A stretch of 64,000 nt of DNA from positions 143,679-207,678 of the forward strand of contig NZ_LQIS01000053.1 of the NCBI RefSeq assembly GCF_001499905.1, written 5' to 3'. A model generated the notes under the pieces. The model was not told the origin of the DNA, ran no database searches, and saw only the letters and a program-made list of their open reading frames with translations. Below are positions 24,729 to 33,449 of this stretch, in pieces (within the stretch, counting starts at the first letter, position 1; each line of letters opens with the position of its first letter). Origin of the DNA: Mycobacterium sp. GA-1285 (lineage in GTDB: Bacteria; Actinomycetota; Actinomycetes; Mycobacteriales; Mycobacteriaceae). The position numbers and the translations under genes were made by a program.

Positions 24729-25394
24729 TCAGCGCGGCTGCGGGTGTAGCAGCAATTCCTGCATCTGCTCTTCGACCTCGGCGACAGCCACGAACAGCAA
24801 CTCGTCGCCGCCCTCGAGCGGTTCGTCCGACTCGGGCACGATCACGCGGGGGCCACGCAGGATCGCCACCAGTGTGCAGTCGCGCGGCAGTTCGAGGCGC
24901 TTGACCGGCTTGCCGCCCCACGGGGTGTCGTCGGGCAGCGTGATCTCGACGAGGTTGGCCTGTCCCTTGCGGAACTCCATCAGCCGCACCAGGTCGCCCA
25001 CCGCGACCGCCTCCTCGACGAGGGAGGCCAGCATGCGCGGCGTGGACACCGCCACGTCGACTCCCCAACTCTCGTCGAACAACCACTCGTTGCGCGGGTC
25101 GTTGACGCGGGCCACCACCCGCGGCACCGCGAATTCGGTCTTGGCCAAGAGGCTGACGACGACGTTGACCTTGTCGTCACCGGTGGCCGCGATCACCACG
25201 TCGAACTGTTCGAGCTGAACGGATTCGAGCATGGTCAACTCGCACGCGTCACCCAGCCGCCACTGCGCCGAAGGGATCGCGTCGACGTCGATGTGGTCGG
25301 GATTGCGTTCCAGCAGCGTCACCTCGTGGGTGTCGACCAGTTCACGGGCGATGGACCGGCCGACGGCGCCGGCCCCGGCGATGGCGACCTTCAC
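24729..25394 (-). CDS. ceoC: TrkA-type K+ uptake regulator CeoC
   Basis: A 221-residue TrkA protein: N-terminal Rossmann RCK_N domain (VKVAIAGAGAVGRSIARELV, Glu of LLERN as nucleotide-ribose ligand) and C-terminal RCK_C domain from about residue 135. It should sense NAD(H) or nucleotides and gate a K+ channel or transporter. GTG 25394 fits the start of the Rossmann strand; a GTG three codons upstream is also possible. It is paired with ceoB in the order known from M. tuberculosis (Rv2691-Rv2692). Confidence 0.92.
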   Translation of the reverse strand: MKVAIAGAGAVGRSIARELVDTHEVTLLERNPDHIDVDAIPSAQWRLGDACELTMLESVQLEQFDVVIAATGDDKVNVVVSLLAKTEFAVPRVVARVNDPRNEWLFDESWGVDVAVSTPRMLASLVEEAVAVGDLVRLMEFRKGQANLVEITLPDDTPWGGKPVKRLELPRDCTLVAILRGPRVIVPESDEPLEGGDELLFVAVAEVEEQMQELLLHPQPR

Positions 25395-25428
25395 CTGCGC
25401 CACTCCTCCATGTCGTCGTGGACGCGCT

Positions 25429-26100
25429 TCATCCCTCGAGATCCTCGCTCGGCGGCAGTGCCGCGATGGCAAGCGCCTCGGCGATATGGCCGGCGATCGC
25501 GGCTATGAACACCTGGTCGCCGGCCTGGATGACGGTCTTCGCGTCGGGCAGCAGCCCGGCGCCGAAACGGATCAGGAACGCCACCCGACCGCCGGTGGCC
25601 GCCTCGAGGTCGGTGATCCGGCGGCCCACCCACGACTCGTGCAGCGCCACTTCGGTTATGCCGACGTTGCCGGTCGGGTCGCGCCACTTGGTGGTCTCGG
25701 TTTCGCGGGTCAGCACGTTGAGCAGACGGTCGGTCGTCCACGGAACCGTGGCCACGGTCGGGATGCCCAACCGCTCGTAGACCGCGGCGCGCTTGGCGTC
25801 ATAGATCCGGGCGACCACCCGCTCGACACCGAAGGTCTCGCGGGCCACCCGCGCCGAGATGATGTTGGAGTTGTCACCCGACGACACCGCGGCGAACGCT
25901 CCGGCTTCCTCGATGCCCGCCCGCAGCAGCACGTCGCGGTCGAAGCCCATGCCGAGCACCCGCTCCCCGGAGAACTCCGGTGAGAGCCGGTGAAACGCCG
26001 TGCCGTCGCGATCGATGACCGCAACGTCGTGGCCTATCCGGGACAGGCTGTCCGAAAGCGACGCGCCGACCCGGCCGCAGCCCATCACCACTACACGCAC
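25429..26100 (-). CDS. ceoB: TrkA-type K+ uptake regulator CeoB
   Basis: A 223-residue TrkA protein with the same two-domain plan as CeoC: RCK_N beginning VRVVVMGCGRVGASLSDSL with the acid of VIDRDG, and RCK_C from about residue 135. It lies 34 bp before ceoC on the same strand, so they are an operon. GTG 26100 is the only sensible start before the glycine-rich loop. It is divergent from and close to the APC transporter gene. Confidence 0.92.
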   Translation of the reverse strand: MRVVVMGCGRVGASLSDSLSRIGHDVAVIDRDGTAFHRLSPEFSGERVLGMGFDRDVLLRAGIEEAGAFAAVSSGDNSNIISARVARETFGVERVVARIYDAKRAAVYERLGIPTVATVPWTTDRLLNVLTRETETTKWRDPTGNVGITEVALHESWVGRRITDLEAATGGRVAFLIRFGAGLLPDAKTVIQAGDQVFIAAIAGHIAEALAIAALPPSEDLEG

Positions 26101-26185
26101 TCCCCGGTCCTTCCTGTCGAACCCGTGCAGTCGAACGCTACAGCTTTCCGACGGGCAATTGCTGCTGGGCTTACTCTTGGCACTC

Positions 26186-28180
26186 GTGTCCAAGCTATCC
26201 AGGTTCGCGCGGCGGGTAGTCCTCGGCAGGCCGTTTCGCAGCGACAGGATTTCGCACACCCTGCTGCCGAAGCGGATAGCCCTTCCCGTCTTCGCCTCCG
26301 ACGCCCTGTCGTCGGTGGCCTACGCGCCGGAAGAGATCTTCCTGGTGTTGTCGGTCGCGGGCCTGGCGGCCTACTCGATGACGCCGTGGATCGGCCTGGC
26401 GGTGGCCGCAGTCATGGTGATCGTCATCGCCAGCTACCGGCAGAACGTGCACGCCTATCCGTCCGGTGGAGGGGACTACGAGGTGGTCACCACCAACCTC
26501 GGCCCGACGGCCGGCCTGACCGTGGCGAGCGCGCTGCTGGTCGACTACGTGCTCACGGTCGCGGTGTCGATGTCCTCGGCGATGTCGAACATCGGCTCGG
26601 CCGTGCCCTTCGTCAACCATCACAAGGTGCTGTTCGCGGTGACCGCGATTCTGTTGGTGGCGGCCATCAACCTGCGCGGCATCCGCGAGTCTGGAACCGC
26701 TTTCGCGATCCCGACCTACGCGTTCATGGTCGGGATGTTCCTGATGCTCGGCTGGGGCTTCTTCCAGATCTATGTGCTCGGCGAACCGTTACGAGCCGAA
26801 TCGGCAGACTTCGAGATGCATTCCGAACACGGTGAAATCGTCGGCTTCGCGCTGGTTTTCCTTGTCGCACGGGCGTTCTCGTCGGGCAGTGCGGCGCTGA
26901 CGGGTGTGGAGGCGGTCAGCAACGGGGTGCCGGCGTTCCGTAAGCCTAAGTCGCGCAACGCCGCAACCACCTTGGCGTTACTCGGTTTTTTCGCGGTCAC
27001 CCTGTTCATGGGAATCATCATGCTGGCCAAGGAAACCGGCGTGCAGATCGCCGAGCGACCGCACGAACAACTCGTCGGCGCCCCGCCCGACTACCACCAG
27101 AAGACGCTGATCGCGCAGTTGGCCGACGCGGTGTTCCACGACTTCACCGTCGGACTCTTCCTCATCGCCGGCGTCACGGCCCTGATCTTGCTGCTGGCCG
27201 CCAACACCGCGTTCAACGGGTTCCCGGTACTCGGGGACATCCTGGCGCAGGACCGTTACCTGCCGCGCCAATTGCACACGCGCGGCGACAGGCTCGCGTT
27301 CTCCAACGGCATCCTGTTCCTGGCGTTCGCCGCGATCGCGTTCGTCGTCGCTTTCCGCGCCGAGGTCACCGCGCTCATCCAGCTCTACATCGTCGGGGTC
27401 TTCGTGGCGTTCACGCTCAGCCAGGTCGGCATGGTGCGGCACTGGACGCGGCTGCTACGCACCGAAACCGAGCCCCTGTTCCGGCGCAAGATGATGCGTT
27501 CTCGCCTGATCAACGCGATCGGTTGTGCCTGCACCGCCACGGTGCTGGTGATCGTCGTGGTGACGAAATTCGTTGCCGGAGCTTGGATCGCGATCCTGGC
27601 GATGGGCCTCCTGTTCGTAATGATGAAGATGATCCACCGGCACTACGACACGGTGGCGCGGGAACTCGAGGAGCAGGCCGCCGCGGAAAGCGACATGGTG
27701 CTGCCGAGCCGCAATCATGCGATCGTGCTCGTGTCCAAACTGCATCTTCCCACGATGCGCGCGTTGGCTTATGCCAGGGCGATCCGGCCGGACACGCTGG
27801 AAGCCATCACAGTCAGCGTCGACGAAGGCGAGACGCGTGCCCTGATGGACAAGTGGGAGGACAGCGATATCAGCGTTCCGCTGAAGGTCATCGCCTCGCC
27901 GTACCGGGAGATCACCCGTCCGGTGGTCGACTACGTCAAGCGGATCAGCAGGGAGTCGCCGCGCACCGTCGTCACGGTGTTCATCCCCGAATATGTCGTG
28001 GGCCATTGGTGGGAGCAGTTGCTGCACAACCAGAGTGCCCTTCGGCTCAAGGGCCGCTTGCTGTTCGAGCCGAATGTGATGGTGACCTCGGTGCCGTGGC
28101 AACTGAGTTCCTCCGAGCGGCTCAAGACGCTTCAGCCACAGTCGGCGCCCGGCGACGCGCGCAGGGGATTCCTGGAGTGA
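26186..28180 (+). CDS. APC-superfamily transporter (Rv2690c-like)
   Basis: A 664-residue amino acid/polyamine/organocation transporter. The N-terminus LPVFASDALSSVAYAPEEI is typical of the KUP-like and APC amino-acid permeases near ceoBC. About twelve membrane segments lie between residues 40 and 480, and a cytosolic C-terminal domain of about 150 residues follows (MRALAYARAIRPDTLEAITV ... FIPEYVVGHWWEQLLHN). The neighbourhood with two TrkA regulators suggests a K+ or K+-coupled role, but this is inference. Its stop overlaps the next start (GTGA). Confidence 0.85.
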   Translation: MSKLSRFARRVVLGRPFRSDRISHTLLPKRIALPVFASDALSSVAYAPEEIFLVLSVAGLAAYSMTPWIGLAVAAVMVIVIASYRQNVHAYPSGGGDYEVVTTNLGPTAGLTVASALLVDYVLTVAVSMSSAMSNIGSAVPFVNHHKVLFAVTAILLVAAINLRGIRESGTAFAIPTYAFMVGMFLMLGWGFFQIYVLGEPLRAESADFEMHSEHGEIVGFALVFLVARAFSSGSAALTGVEAVSNGVPAFRKPKSRNAATTLALLGFFAVTLFMGIIMLAKETGVQIAERPHEQLVGAPPDYHQKTLIAQLADAVFHDFTVGLFLIAGVTALILLLAANTAFNGFPVLGDILAQDRYLPRQLHTRGDRLAFSNGILFLAFAAIAFVVAFRAEVTALIQLYIVGVFVAFTLSQVGMVRHWTRLLRTETEPLFRRKMMRSRLINAIGCACTATVLVIVVVTKFVAGAWIAILAMGLLFVMMKMIHRHYDTVARELEEQAAAESDMVLPSRNHAIVLVSKLHLPTMRALAYARAIRPDTLEAITVSVDEGETRALMDKWEDSDISVPLKVIASPYREITRPVVDYVKRISRESPRTVVTVFIPEYVVGHWWEQLLHNQSALRLKGRLLFEPNVMVTSVPWQLSSSERLKTLQPQSAPGDARRGFLE

Positions 28181-29397
28181 CCGGTGTCGCGGGTGTGCCG
28201 TCGGAACTGACGGTGACCGCAGGACCACCGGCTAACGGCGGCAGCTGTGTGGCGCGCGACGACGGCCGCGTCGTGTTCGTCCGCTATGCGCTGCCCGGCG
28301 AACGAGTCCGGGTTCGGGTGGTCGCCGATCGCGGGAAGTATCTGCATGCCGACACGATCGAGGTCATCGAACCGTCCGCCGACCGCGTCGAATCGATCTG
28401 CCCGATCGCGGGCGCGGACGGCGCCGGCTGCTGCGATATGGCATTCGCCGAGCCGGCGACGGTCCGCAGGCTCAAGGGCGCCGTCGTCGCCAACCAGTTG
28501 ACGCGGCTGGGCGGCTACCACTGGCGCGAGGAAGCCGACGCCGCCGCCGAGCCGGTCGGTGACGCGGGTACGACCGGGTGGCGGACGCGGGTGCGGTTGG
28601 ACACCACCGCCGCCGGAGAACCCGGATTCCACCGGTTCCACAGCGTCGACCTGATCACCGACCTGAACTGCGCGCAGCTGCCCGCCGGCATGGTCGACGG
28701 GCTGGCCCAGCGCGTCTGGCCACCGGGCGCGCATCTGCACGTCGCGGTCGACGACGAGGGCACGCGCCACGTCGTCCAGTCCGGACCCAAGTCGGGGCCC
28801 AGGGGCAAGGCCGCCACTCAGGTGATCGAGGGCGGCTACGAAGCCGTCCAGCGGATTGGGGGCCGGACCTGGCGGGTGCCCGTGACCGCCTTCTGGCAGT
28901 CGCACCGCGACGCGGCGCGGCTCTACAGCGAGTTGGTGGCCGGCTGGGCGCAGCTGCGTCCCGGAATGACGGCGTGGGATTTGTACGGCGGGGCAGGGGT
29001 TTTCGCGGCCGTGCTCGCCGAAGCCGTCGGGCAGAGGGGGAAGGTCGTCACGGTGGACACCTCGCGGGGAGCCTCGCGTGCGGCGCGCGCCGCGCTGGAC
29101 GACATGAGATGGGTGTCGGTGGTCACCGACTCGGTCCGCCGGGCCGTGGCCGCCCAGCGGAAGCGGGCCGATGTCGCGGTGCTCGATCCGCCGCGCACGG
29201 GGGCCGGTCGCGAGGTGATCGATCTGCTGGCGGCCGCCGAGGTGCCGCGGATCATTCACATCGGCTGCGAGGCAGCGTCATTCGCGCGGGATGTCGGTCT
29301 GTACCGCGGGCACGGATACACCGTCGAGGAGTTGCGGGTCTTCGACTCGTTTCCGCTGACGCACCACGTCGAGTGCGTCGCGGTGTTGCGTCGGTAA
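28177..29397 (+). CDS. TrmA/RumA-family RNA uracil-C5 methyltransferase-like protein (Rv2689c-like)
   Basis: A 406-residue class I SAM-dependent RNA methyltransferase: N-terminal TRAM/OB domain (about 5-65), a Cys-rich patch CPIAGADGAGCC (possible FeS remnant), SAM motif DLYGGAGVFAA, DPPRTGAG motif and the catalytic Cys region HIGCEAASFARD, which diverges from the usual SCNPATLARD but keeps the Cys. It likely makes m5U in rRNA or tRNA. It starts at GTG 28177, overlapping the transporter stop by 4 bp. Confidence 0.85.
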   Translation: MTGVAGVPSELTVTAGPPANGGSCVARDDGRVVFVRYALPGERVRVRVVADRGKYLHADTIEVIEPSADRVESICPIAGADGAGCCDMAFAEPATVRRLKGAVVANQLTRLGGYHWREEADAAAEPVGDAGTTGWRTRVRLDTTAAGEPGFHRFHSVDLITDLNCAQLPAGMVDGLAQRVWPPGAHLHVAVDDEGTRHVVQSGPKSGPRGKAATQVIEGGYEAVQRIGGRTWRVPVTAFWQSHRDAARLYSELVAGWAQLRPGMTAWDLYGGAGVFAAVLAEAVGQRGKVVTVDTSRGASRAARAALDDMRWVSVVTDSVRRAVAAQRKRADVAVLDPPRTGAGREVIDLLAAAEVPRIIHIGCEAASFARDVGLYRGHGYTVEELRVFDSFPLTHHVECVAVLRR

Positions 29398-29415
29398 ACG
29401 GGTATCCCGTGCAGG

Positions 29416-29895
29416 ATGCAGACGTTCCTGCCCTGCCCCGGTTTCGACGACACCGCCCGCGTCCTGGACCTCAAGCGGCTCGGCAAACAGCGGGTCGAGG
29501 CCATTCAGGTGGTTCGCGCGCTGACCGTGCCCGGGTACGGCTGGCGTCATCACCCGGCGGCGGCGATGTGGGCCGGCTACGAGGAAGCCCTGGTCCGGTA
29601 CGGGCTCGACATCTGCGCCGCATGGTGCCGGCTGGGCCACGCCGACACATGCGCGACCACCATGGTCGCCGACCTGACCCGCACGACCGGCATCGGCACC
29701 CCGCGCACGCAAGACGAGTTGGCGGCCGCGGGGGAGGTGCCGCCGTGGCTGGGCGATCCGGCGTTCCACCGCAGCCATCAGTCGGTGCTGGTCCGTAAGG
29801 ACCCGCAGCATTACCGTCAGTTCTTTCCCGACGTCCCCGACGACCTGGAGTACGTGTGGCCGGGCTCTGACCGTCCGCGCCGTATCGCGATCTGA
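29416..29895 (+). CDS. MSMEG_6728-type protein related to pyrimidine-dimer DNA glycosylases
   Basis: A 159-residue protein. The opening MQTFLPCPGFDDTARVLDLKRLGKQRVEA is the diagnostic start of the MSMEG_6728/Pyr_excise-like family, followed by GYGWRHHPAAAMWAGYEEAL and a C-terminal AFHRSHQSVLVRKDPQHY. The Thr2-like N-terminal position of T4 endonuclease V is Gln-Thr here. A DNA-repair role is plausible but unproven. It lies 18 bp after the methyltransferase gene. Confidence 0.8.
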   Translation: MQTFLPCPGFDDTARVLDLKRLGKQRVEAIQVVRALTVPGYGWRHHPAAAMWAGYEEALVRYGLDICAAWCRLGHADTCATTMVADLTRTTGIGTPRTQDELAAAGEVPPWLGDPAFHRSHQSVLVRKDPQHYRQFFPDVPDDLEYVWPGSDRPRRIAI

Positions 29896-29991
29896 CGTCA
29901 GCGGCTGAAGTCCCGCGCAAGCCGCCGCTGCGGTGCGCGCATCGCGTTGATACGTTGAGCGACAGGGTGTGCCGGGAAGTCTGGTCGGCGA

Positions 29992-31353
29992 GTGTTTGTC
30001 GACCCCTACAGATCGGGACTCACCGTGGCCGCCGACCCACTCCGCCGATTCGCACAGCGGACGCTGTTTTCGCGCGGGTCGTGGTCCGAGACGAGTCGTG
30101 TGTCCTCGATCCTGCGCAAGGAGACCGTCGGGGGCGCGGTCCTGCTTGTGGCGGCGGCCGTCGCGCTCGCCTGGGCGAACTCGCCGTGGTCGGAAAGCTA
30201 CTTCGCCCTGCGCGATCTGAGGGTCGGCGGCGAACCGTTCGGCCTGCACCTGGACCTGATGGTCAGCACCTGGGCGGCCGACGGGTTGCTGGCGCTGTTT
30301 TTCTTCGTGGTCGGGTTGGAGCTCAAACGCGAGTTCGTCGCCGGCGACCTGCGTGACCCCGCCCGCGCGGCCCTGCCGATCGCCGCCGCCGTCGGCGGCA
30401 TGGTGGTGCCGGCCCTGGTCTTCGTCGCGATCACCGCTCACGTCGGCGACGGCGCCCTACGGGGCTGGGCGATCCCGACCGCAACCGACATCGCGTTCGC
30501 CGTGGCGGTGCTCGCGGTCATCTCCACGCATCTGCCCTCGGCCCTGCGCACGTTCCTGTTGACCCTTGCCGTCGTCGACGACCTTCTCGCGGTGTTGGTG
30601 ATCGCCGTCTTCTACACCGAAGGCATCAACTGGGTCGCGCTGTTGGCGGCCCTGGTGCCGCTGGCGCTGTTCGCGCTGTGCGTGCAGCGCCGCATCCGGT
30701 CGTGGTGGCTGCTGGTTCCGCTCGCGGCGGCCACGTGGGCGTTGATGCACGAATCGGGCATCCACGCCACCGTGGCCGGTGTGCTGCTCGGGTTCACGGT
30801 GCCGGTCGTGCGTTCGCAGGCGGCAGGTGGGCCAGAGGCGGGACCGGGCCTGGCCGAACATTTCGAACACCGGCTGCGCCCGCTGTCGGCGGGCGTTGCC
30901 GTTCCGATGTTCGCCTTCTTCGCCGCGGGGGTGAACATCGGCGGCTATCGCGGGTTCACCGAGGCGATGACCGACCCCATCACGCTCGGCATCGTGCTGG
31001 GTCTGGTGGTCGGCAAACCGGTGGGCATCTTCGTGACCACGCGGGTCCTGGCGTCGGTCACGCGAGCCGATCTGGACCCCGCGATCCGGTGGATCGATGT
31101 GCTCGGCATCGCCCTGCTTGCCGGCATCGGGTTCACCGTGTCGCTGCTGATCGGCGACCTCGCGTACGGCACCGGCTCCGAACGTGACGAATTCGTGAAG
31201 ATCGGTGTGCTGACGGGATCGCTGACTTCCGCCGCCCTGGCCGCGGTCCTGTTGAGGCTGCGGAACAGGCAATATCGGGCGATTCACGAACAGGAAACCG
31301 CCGATTCCGACCACGACGGCGTGCCCGACATCTACCAAGCTCGACAGGACTGA
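29992..31353 (+). CDS. nhaA: Na+/H+ antiporter NhaA
   Basis: A 453-residue NhaA-family antiporter with about 12 membrane segments. Key residues are in TATDIAFAVAVLAV (Asp equivalent to E. coli D133) and LAVVDDLLAVLVIA (the Asp pair equivalent to D163/D164); GIGFTVSLLIGDLAY is also typical. It exchanges H+ for Na+ and controls pH. GTG 29992 is used; a GTG at 30025 is an alternative. The tail ends with an Asp-rich DSDHDGVPD stretch resembling a calcium-type loop, unusual for NhaA. No NhaA stands here in M. tuberculosis as I recall it. Confidence 0.93.
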   Translation: MFVDPYRSGLTVAADPLRRFAQRTLFSRGSWSETSRVSSILRKETVGGAVLLVAAAVALAWANSPWSESYFALRDLRVGGEPFGLHLDLMVSTWAADGLLALFFFVVGLELKREFVAGDLRDPARAALPIAAAVGGMVVPALVFVAITAHVGDGALRGWAIPTATDIAFAVAVLAVISTHLPSALRTFLLTLAVVDDLLAVLVIAVFYTEGINWVALLAALVPLALFALCVQRRIRSWWLLVPLAAATWALMHESGIHATVAGVLLGFTVPVVRSQAAGGPEAGPGLAEHFEHRLRPLSAGVAVPMFAFFAAGVNIGGYRGFTEAMTDPITLGIVLGLVVGKPVGIFVTTRVLASVTRADLDPAIRWIDVLGIALLAGIGFTVSLLIGDLAYGTGSERDEFVKIGVLTGSLTSAALAAVLLRLRNRQYRAIHEQETADSDHDGVPDIYQARQD

Positions 31354-31381
31354 CTACGACGGCCGTGCGTAAACTGAACGA

Positions 31382-33295
31382 ATGCTTGAACAGATCCGCG
31401 GGCCCGCAGATCTGCAGCACCTTACGCAGTCGCAATTAAGCGATCTAGCACGTGAGATCCGCGAATTCCTGATCCACAAGGTGGCTGCCACCGGCGGGCA
31501 TCTCGGCCCGAATCTCGGCGTTGTCGAGCTCACGCTCGCGCTACATCGGGTGTTCGATTCACCACACGATCCGATCATCTTCGACACCGGGCATCAGTCC
31601 TATGTGCACAAGATGCTGACGGGTCGCAGCCACGACTTCGAAACCCTGCGCAAGAAGGGTGGCCTGTCGGGCTACCCGTCGCGCGAGGAGAGCGAGCACG
31701 ACTGGGTGGAGTCGAGCCACGCCAGTTCGGCGCTGTCCTACGCCGACGGGCTGGCCAAGGCGTTCGAGCTGTCCGGGCACCGCAATCGTCACGTGGTGGC
31801 CGTGGTCGGCGACGGCGCCCTGACCGGCGGGATGTGCTGGGAGGCGCTCAACAACATCGCCGCTGCGCGGCGCCCGGTGGTGATCGTCGTCAACGACAAC
31901 GGCCGCAGCTACGCGCCGACGATCGGCGGGTTCGCCGAACACCTGGCGGGTCTGCGACTGCAGCCCGGCTACGAGCGTGTGCTCGAGGAGGGTCGCAAGG
32001 TGGTGCGCGGCGTTCCGGTCATCGGCGAGGTGTGTTACCAGAGCATGCACTCGATCAAGGCCGGCATCAAGGACGCGTTGGCGCCCCAGGTGATGTTCAC
32101 CGACCTGGGCCTGAAATATGTCGGCCCCATCGACGGCCATGACGAGCATGCCGTCGAGGTCGCGCTGCGCCGGGCGCGCGGCTTCAACATGCCCGTGATC
32201 GTGCACGTCGTCACCCGCAAGGGCATGGGTTATGCGCCGGCGGAGAACGACGAGGCCGACCAGATGCACGCCTGCGGGATCATCGACCCCGAGACCGGAT
32301 TGGCGACGTCGGTGCCCGGCCCCGGTTGGACGTCGACGTTCTCCGAGGCGCTGATCGGTTATGCGGCCCGGCGGCGCGACGTGGTGGCGATCACCGCGGC
32401 GATGCCCGGTCCCACCGGGCTGAGTGCGTTCCGCCAGCGCTTCCCGGACCGGTTCTTCGACGTGGGCATCGCCGAACAGCACGCGGTGACGTCGGCGGCC
32501 GGGCTGGCGATGGGCGGCCTACATCCCGTCGTCGCGATCTACTCGACCTTCCTGAACCGCGCGTTCGACCAGGTCATGATGGACGTGGCCCTGCACAAGC
32601 TGCCGGTGACGATGGTGTTGGACCGCTCGGGGATCACCGGCCCCGACGGCGCCAGCCACAACGGCATGTGGGACCTGTCGATGCTGGGCATCGTGCCCGG
32701 TATGCGGGTGGCCGCACCCCGCGACGGCGCTCGGCTGCGTGAGGAGCTCGGCGAGGCGCTCGACGTCAACGACGGCCCGACCGCGATCCGGTTCCCGAAA
32801 GGCGATGTGGGCGAGGACATTTCGGCTGTCGAACGGCGTGACGGCGTCGACGTGCTCGCCGTGCCCGCCGATGGACTCGGCGACGACGTGCTGTTGGTGG
32901 CGGTGGGACCGTTCGCGTCGATGGCGTTGGCGGTCGCGGAGTTACTGCGCAACCAGGGCATCGGTGTGACGGTCGTGGACCCGCGCTGGGTGCTGCCGGT
33001 GCCCGAGGCCATCGTCGCGCTGGCCCGCGAACACAAACTCGTCGTCACGCTCGAGGACAACGGCGTCAACGGCGGAGTCGGCTCGGCGGTGTCGGCGGCG
33101 CTGCGCCGCGCCGAGATCGACGTGCCCTGCCGCGACGTCGGCCTGCCGCAGGAGTTCTTCGCGCAGGCGTCCCGCGGCGAGGTGCTCGCCGAGGTCGGCC
33201 TGACCGACCGCACCGTGGCCCGCCAGATCACCGGGTGGGTCGCGGCTCAGGGCGCCGCGGTGAGCGAGGCCGAAGTCGGCCAGCGGCTCGACTAG
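31382..33295 (+). CDS. dxs: 1-deoxy-D-xylulose-5-phosphate synthase DXS
   Basis: A 637-residue transketolase-like enzyme, full family length. Thiamine-diphosphate/Mg site GDGALTGGMCWEALNN (about residues 143-158), catalytic His regions DTGHQSYVHKMLTGR and SSHASSALSYADGLA, pyrimidine-domain FFDVGIAEQHAVTSAAGLA and a C-terminal transketolase domain. It condenses pyruvate and glyceraldehyde-3-phosphate, the first step of the MEP isoprenoid pathway that feeds decaprenyl phosphate and menaquinone. Corresponds to Rv2682c. Confidence 0.97.
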   Translation: MLEQIRGPADLQHLTQSQLSDLAREIREFLIHKVAATGGHLGPNLGVVELTLALHRVFDSPHDPIIFDTGHQSYVHKMLTGRSHDFETLRKKGGLSGYPSREESEHDWVESSHASSALSYADGLAKAFELSGHRNRHVVAVVGDGALTGGMCWEALNNIAAARRPVVIVVNDNGRSYAPTIGGFAEHLAGLRLQPGYERVLEEGRKVVRGVPVIGEVCYQSMHSIKAGIKDALAPQVMFTDLGLKYVGPIDGHDEHAVEVALRRARGFNMPVIVHVVTRKGMGYAPAENDEADQMHACGIIDPETGLATSVPGPGWTSTFSEALIGYAARRRDVVAITAAMPGPTGLSAFRQRFPDRFFDVGIAEQHAVTSAAGLAMGGLHPVVAIYSTFLNRAFDQVMMDVALHKLPVTMVLDRSGITGPDGASHNGMWDLSMLGIVPGMRVAAPRDGARLREELGEALDVNDGPTAIRFPKGDVGEDISAVERRDGVDVLAVPADGLGDDVLLVAVGPFASMALAVAELLRNQGIGVTVVDPRWVLPVPEAIVALAREHKLVVTLEDNGVNGGVGSAVSAALRRAEIDVPCRDVGLPQEFFAQASRGEVLAEVGLTDRTVARQITGWVAAQGAAVSEAEVGQRLD

Positions 33296-33320
33296 CGGTC
33301 CCCAGTTCGCTCCATCTCGC

Positions 33321-33377
33321 CGACTGTGCGGTTTCATCCGCGACGCGCCGGTCGGACGGTATGAAACCGCACAGTCG
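33321..33377. repeat. Perfect 17-bp inverted repeat after dxs
   Basis: The arm CGACTGTGCGGTTTCAT (33321-33337) is perfectly complementary to 33361-33377, with a 23-nt loop. It lies 26 bp after the dxs stop. It could be the dxs terminator, and its right arm recurs almost unchanged at 56210-56228, so it may be a dispersed intergenic element. Confidence 0.8.
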
Positions 33378-33449
33378 CGGCGGGGCCAGCAGGCGGACTG
33401 CATGAAACCGGTTGTCATCGTGTGCATTCTGCTCGCGTAGGCTGCGGCG

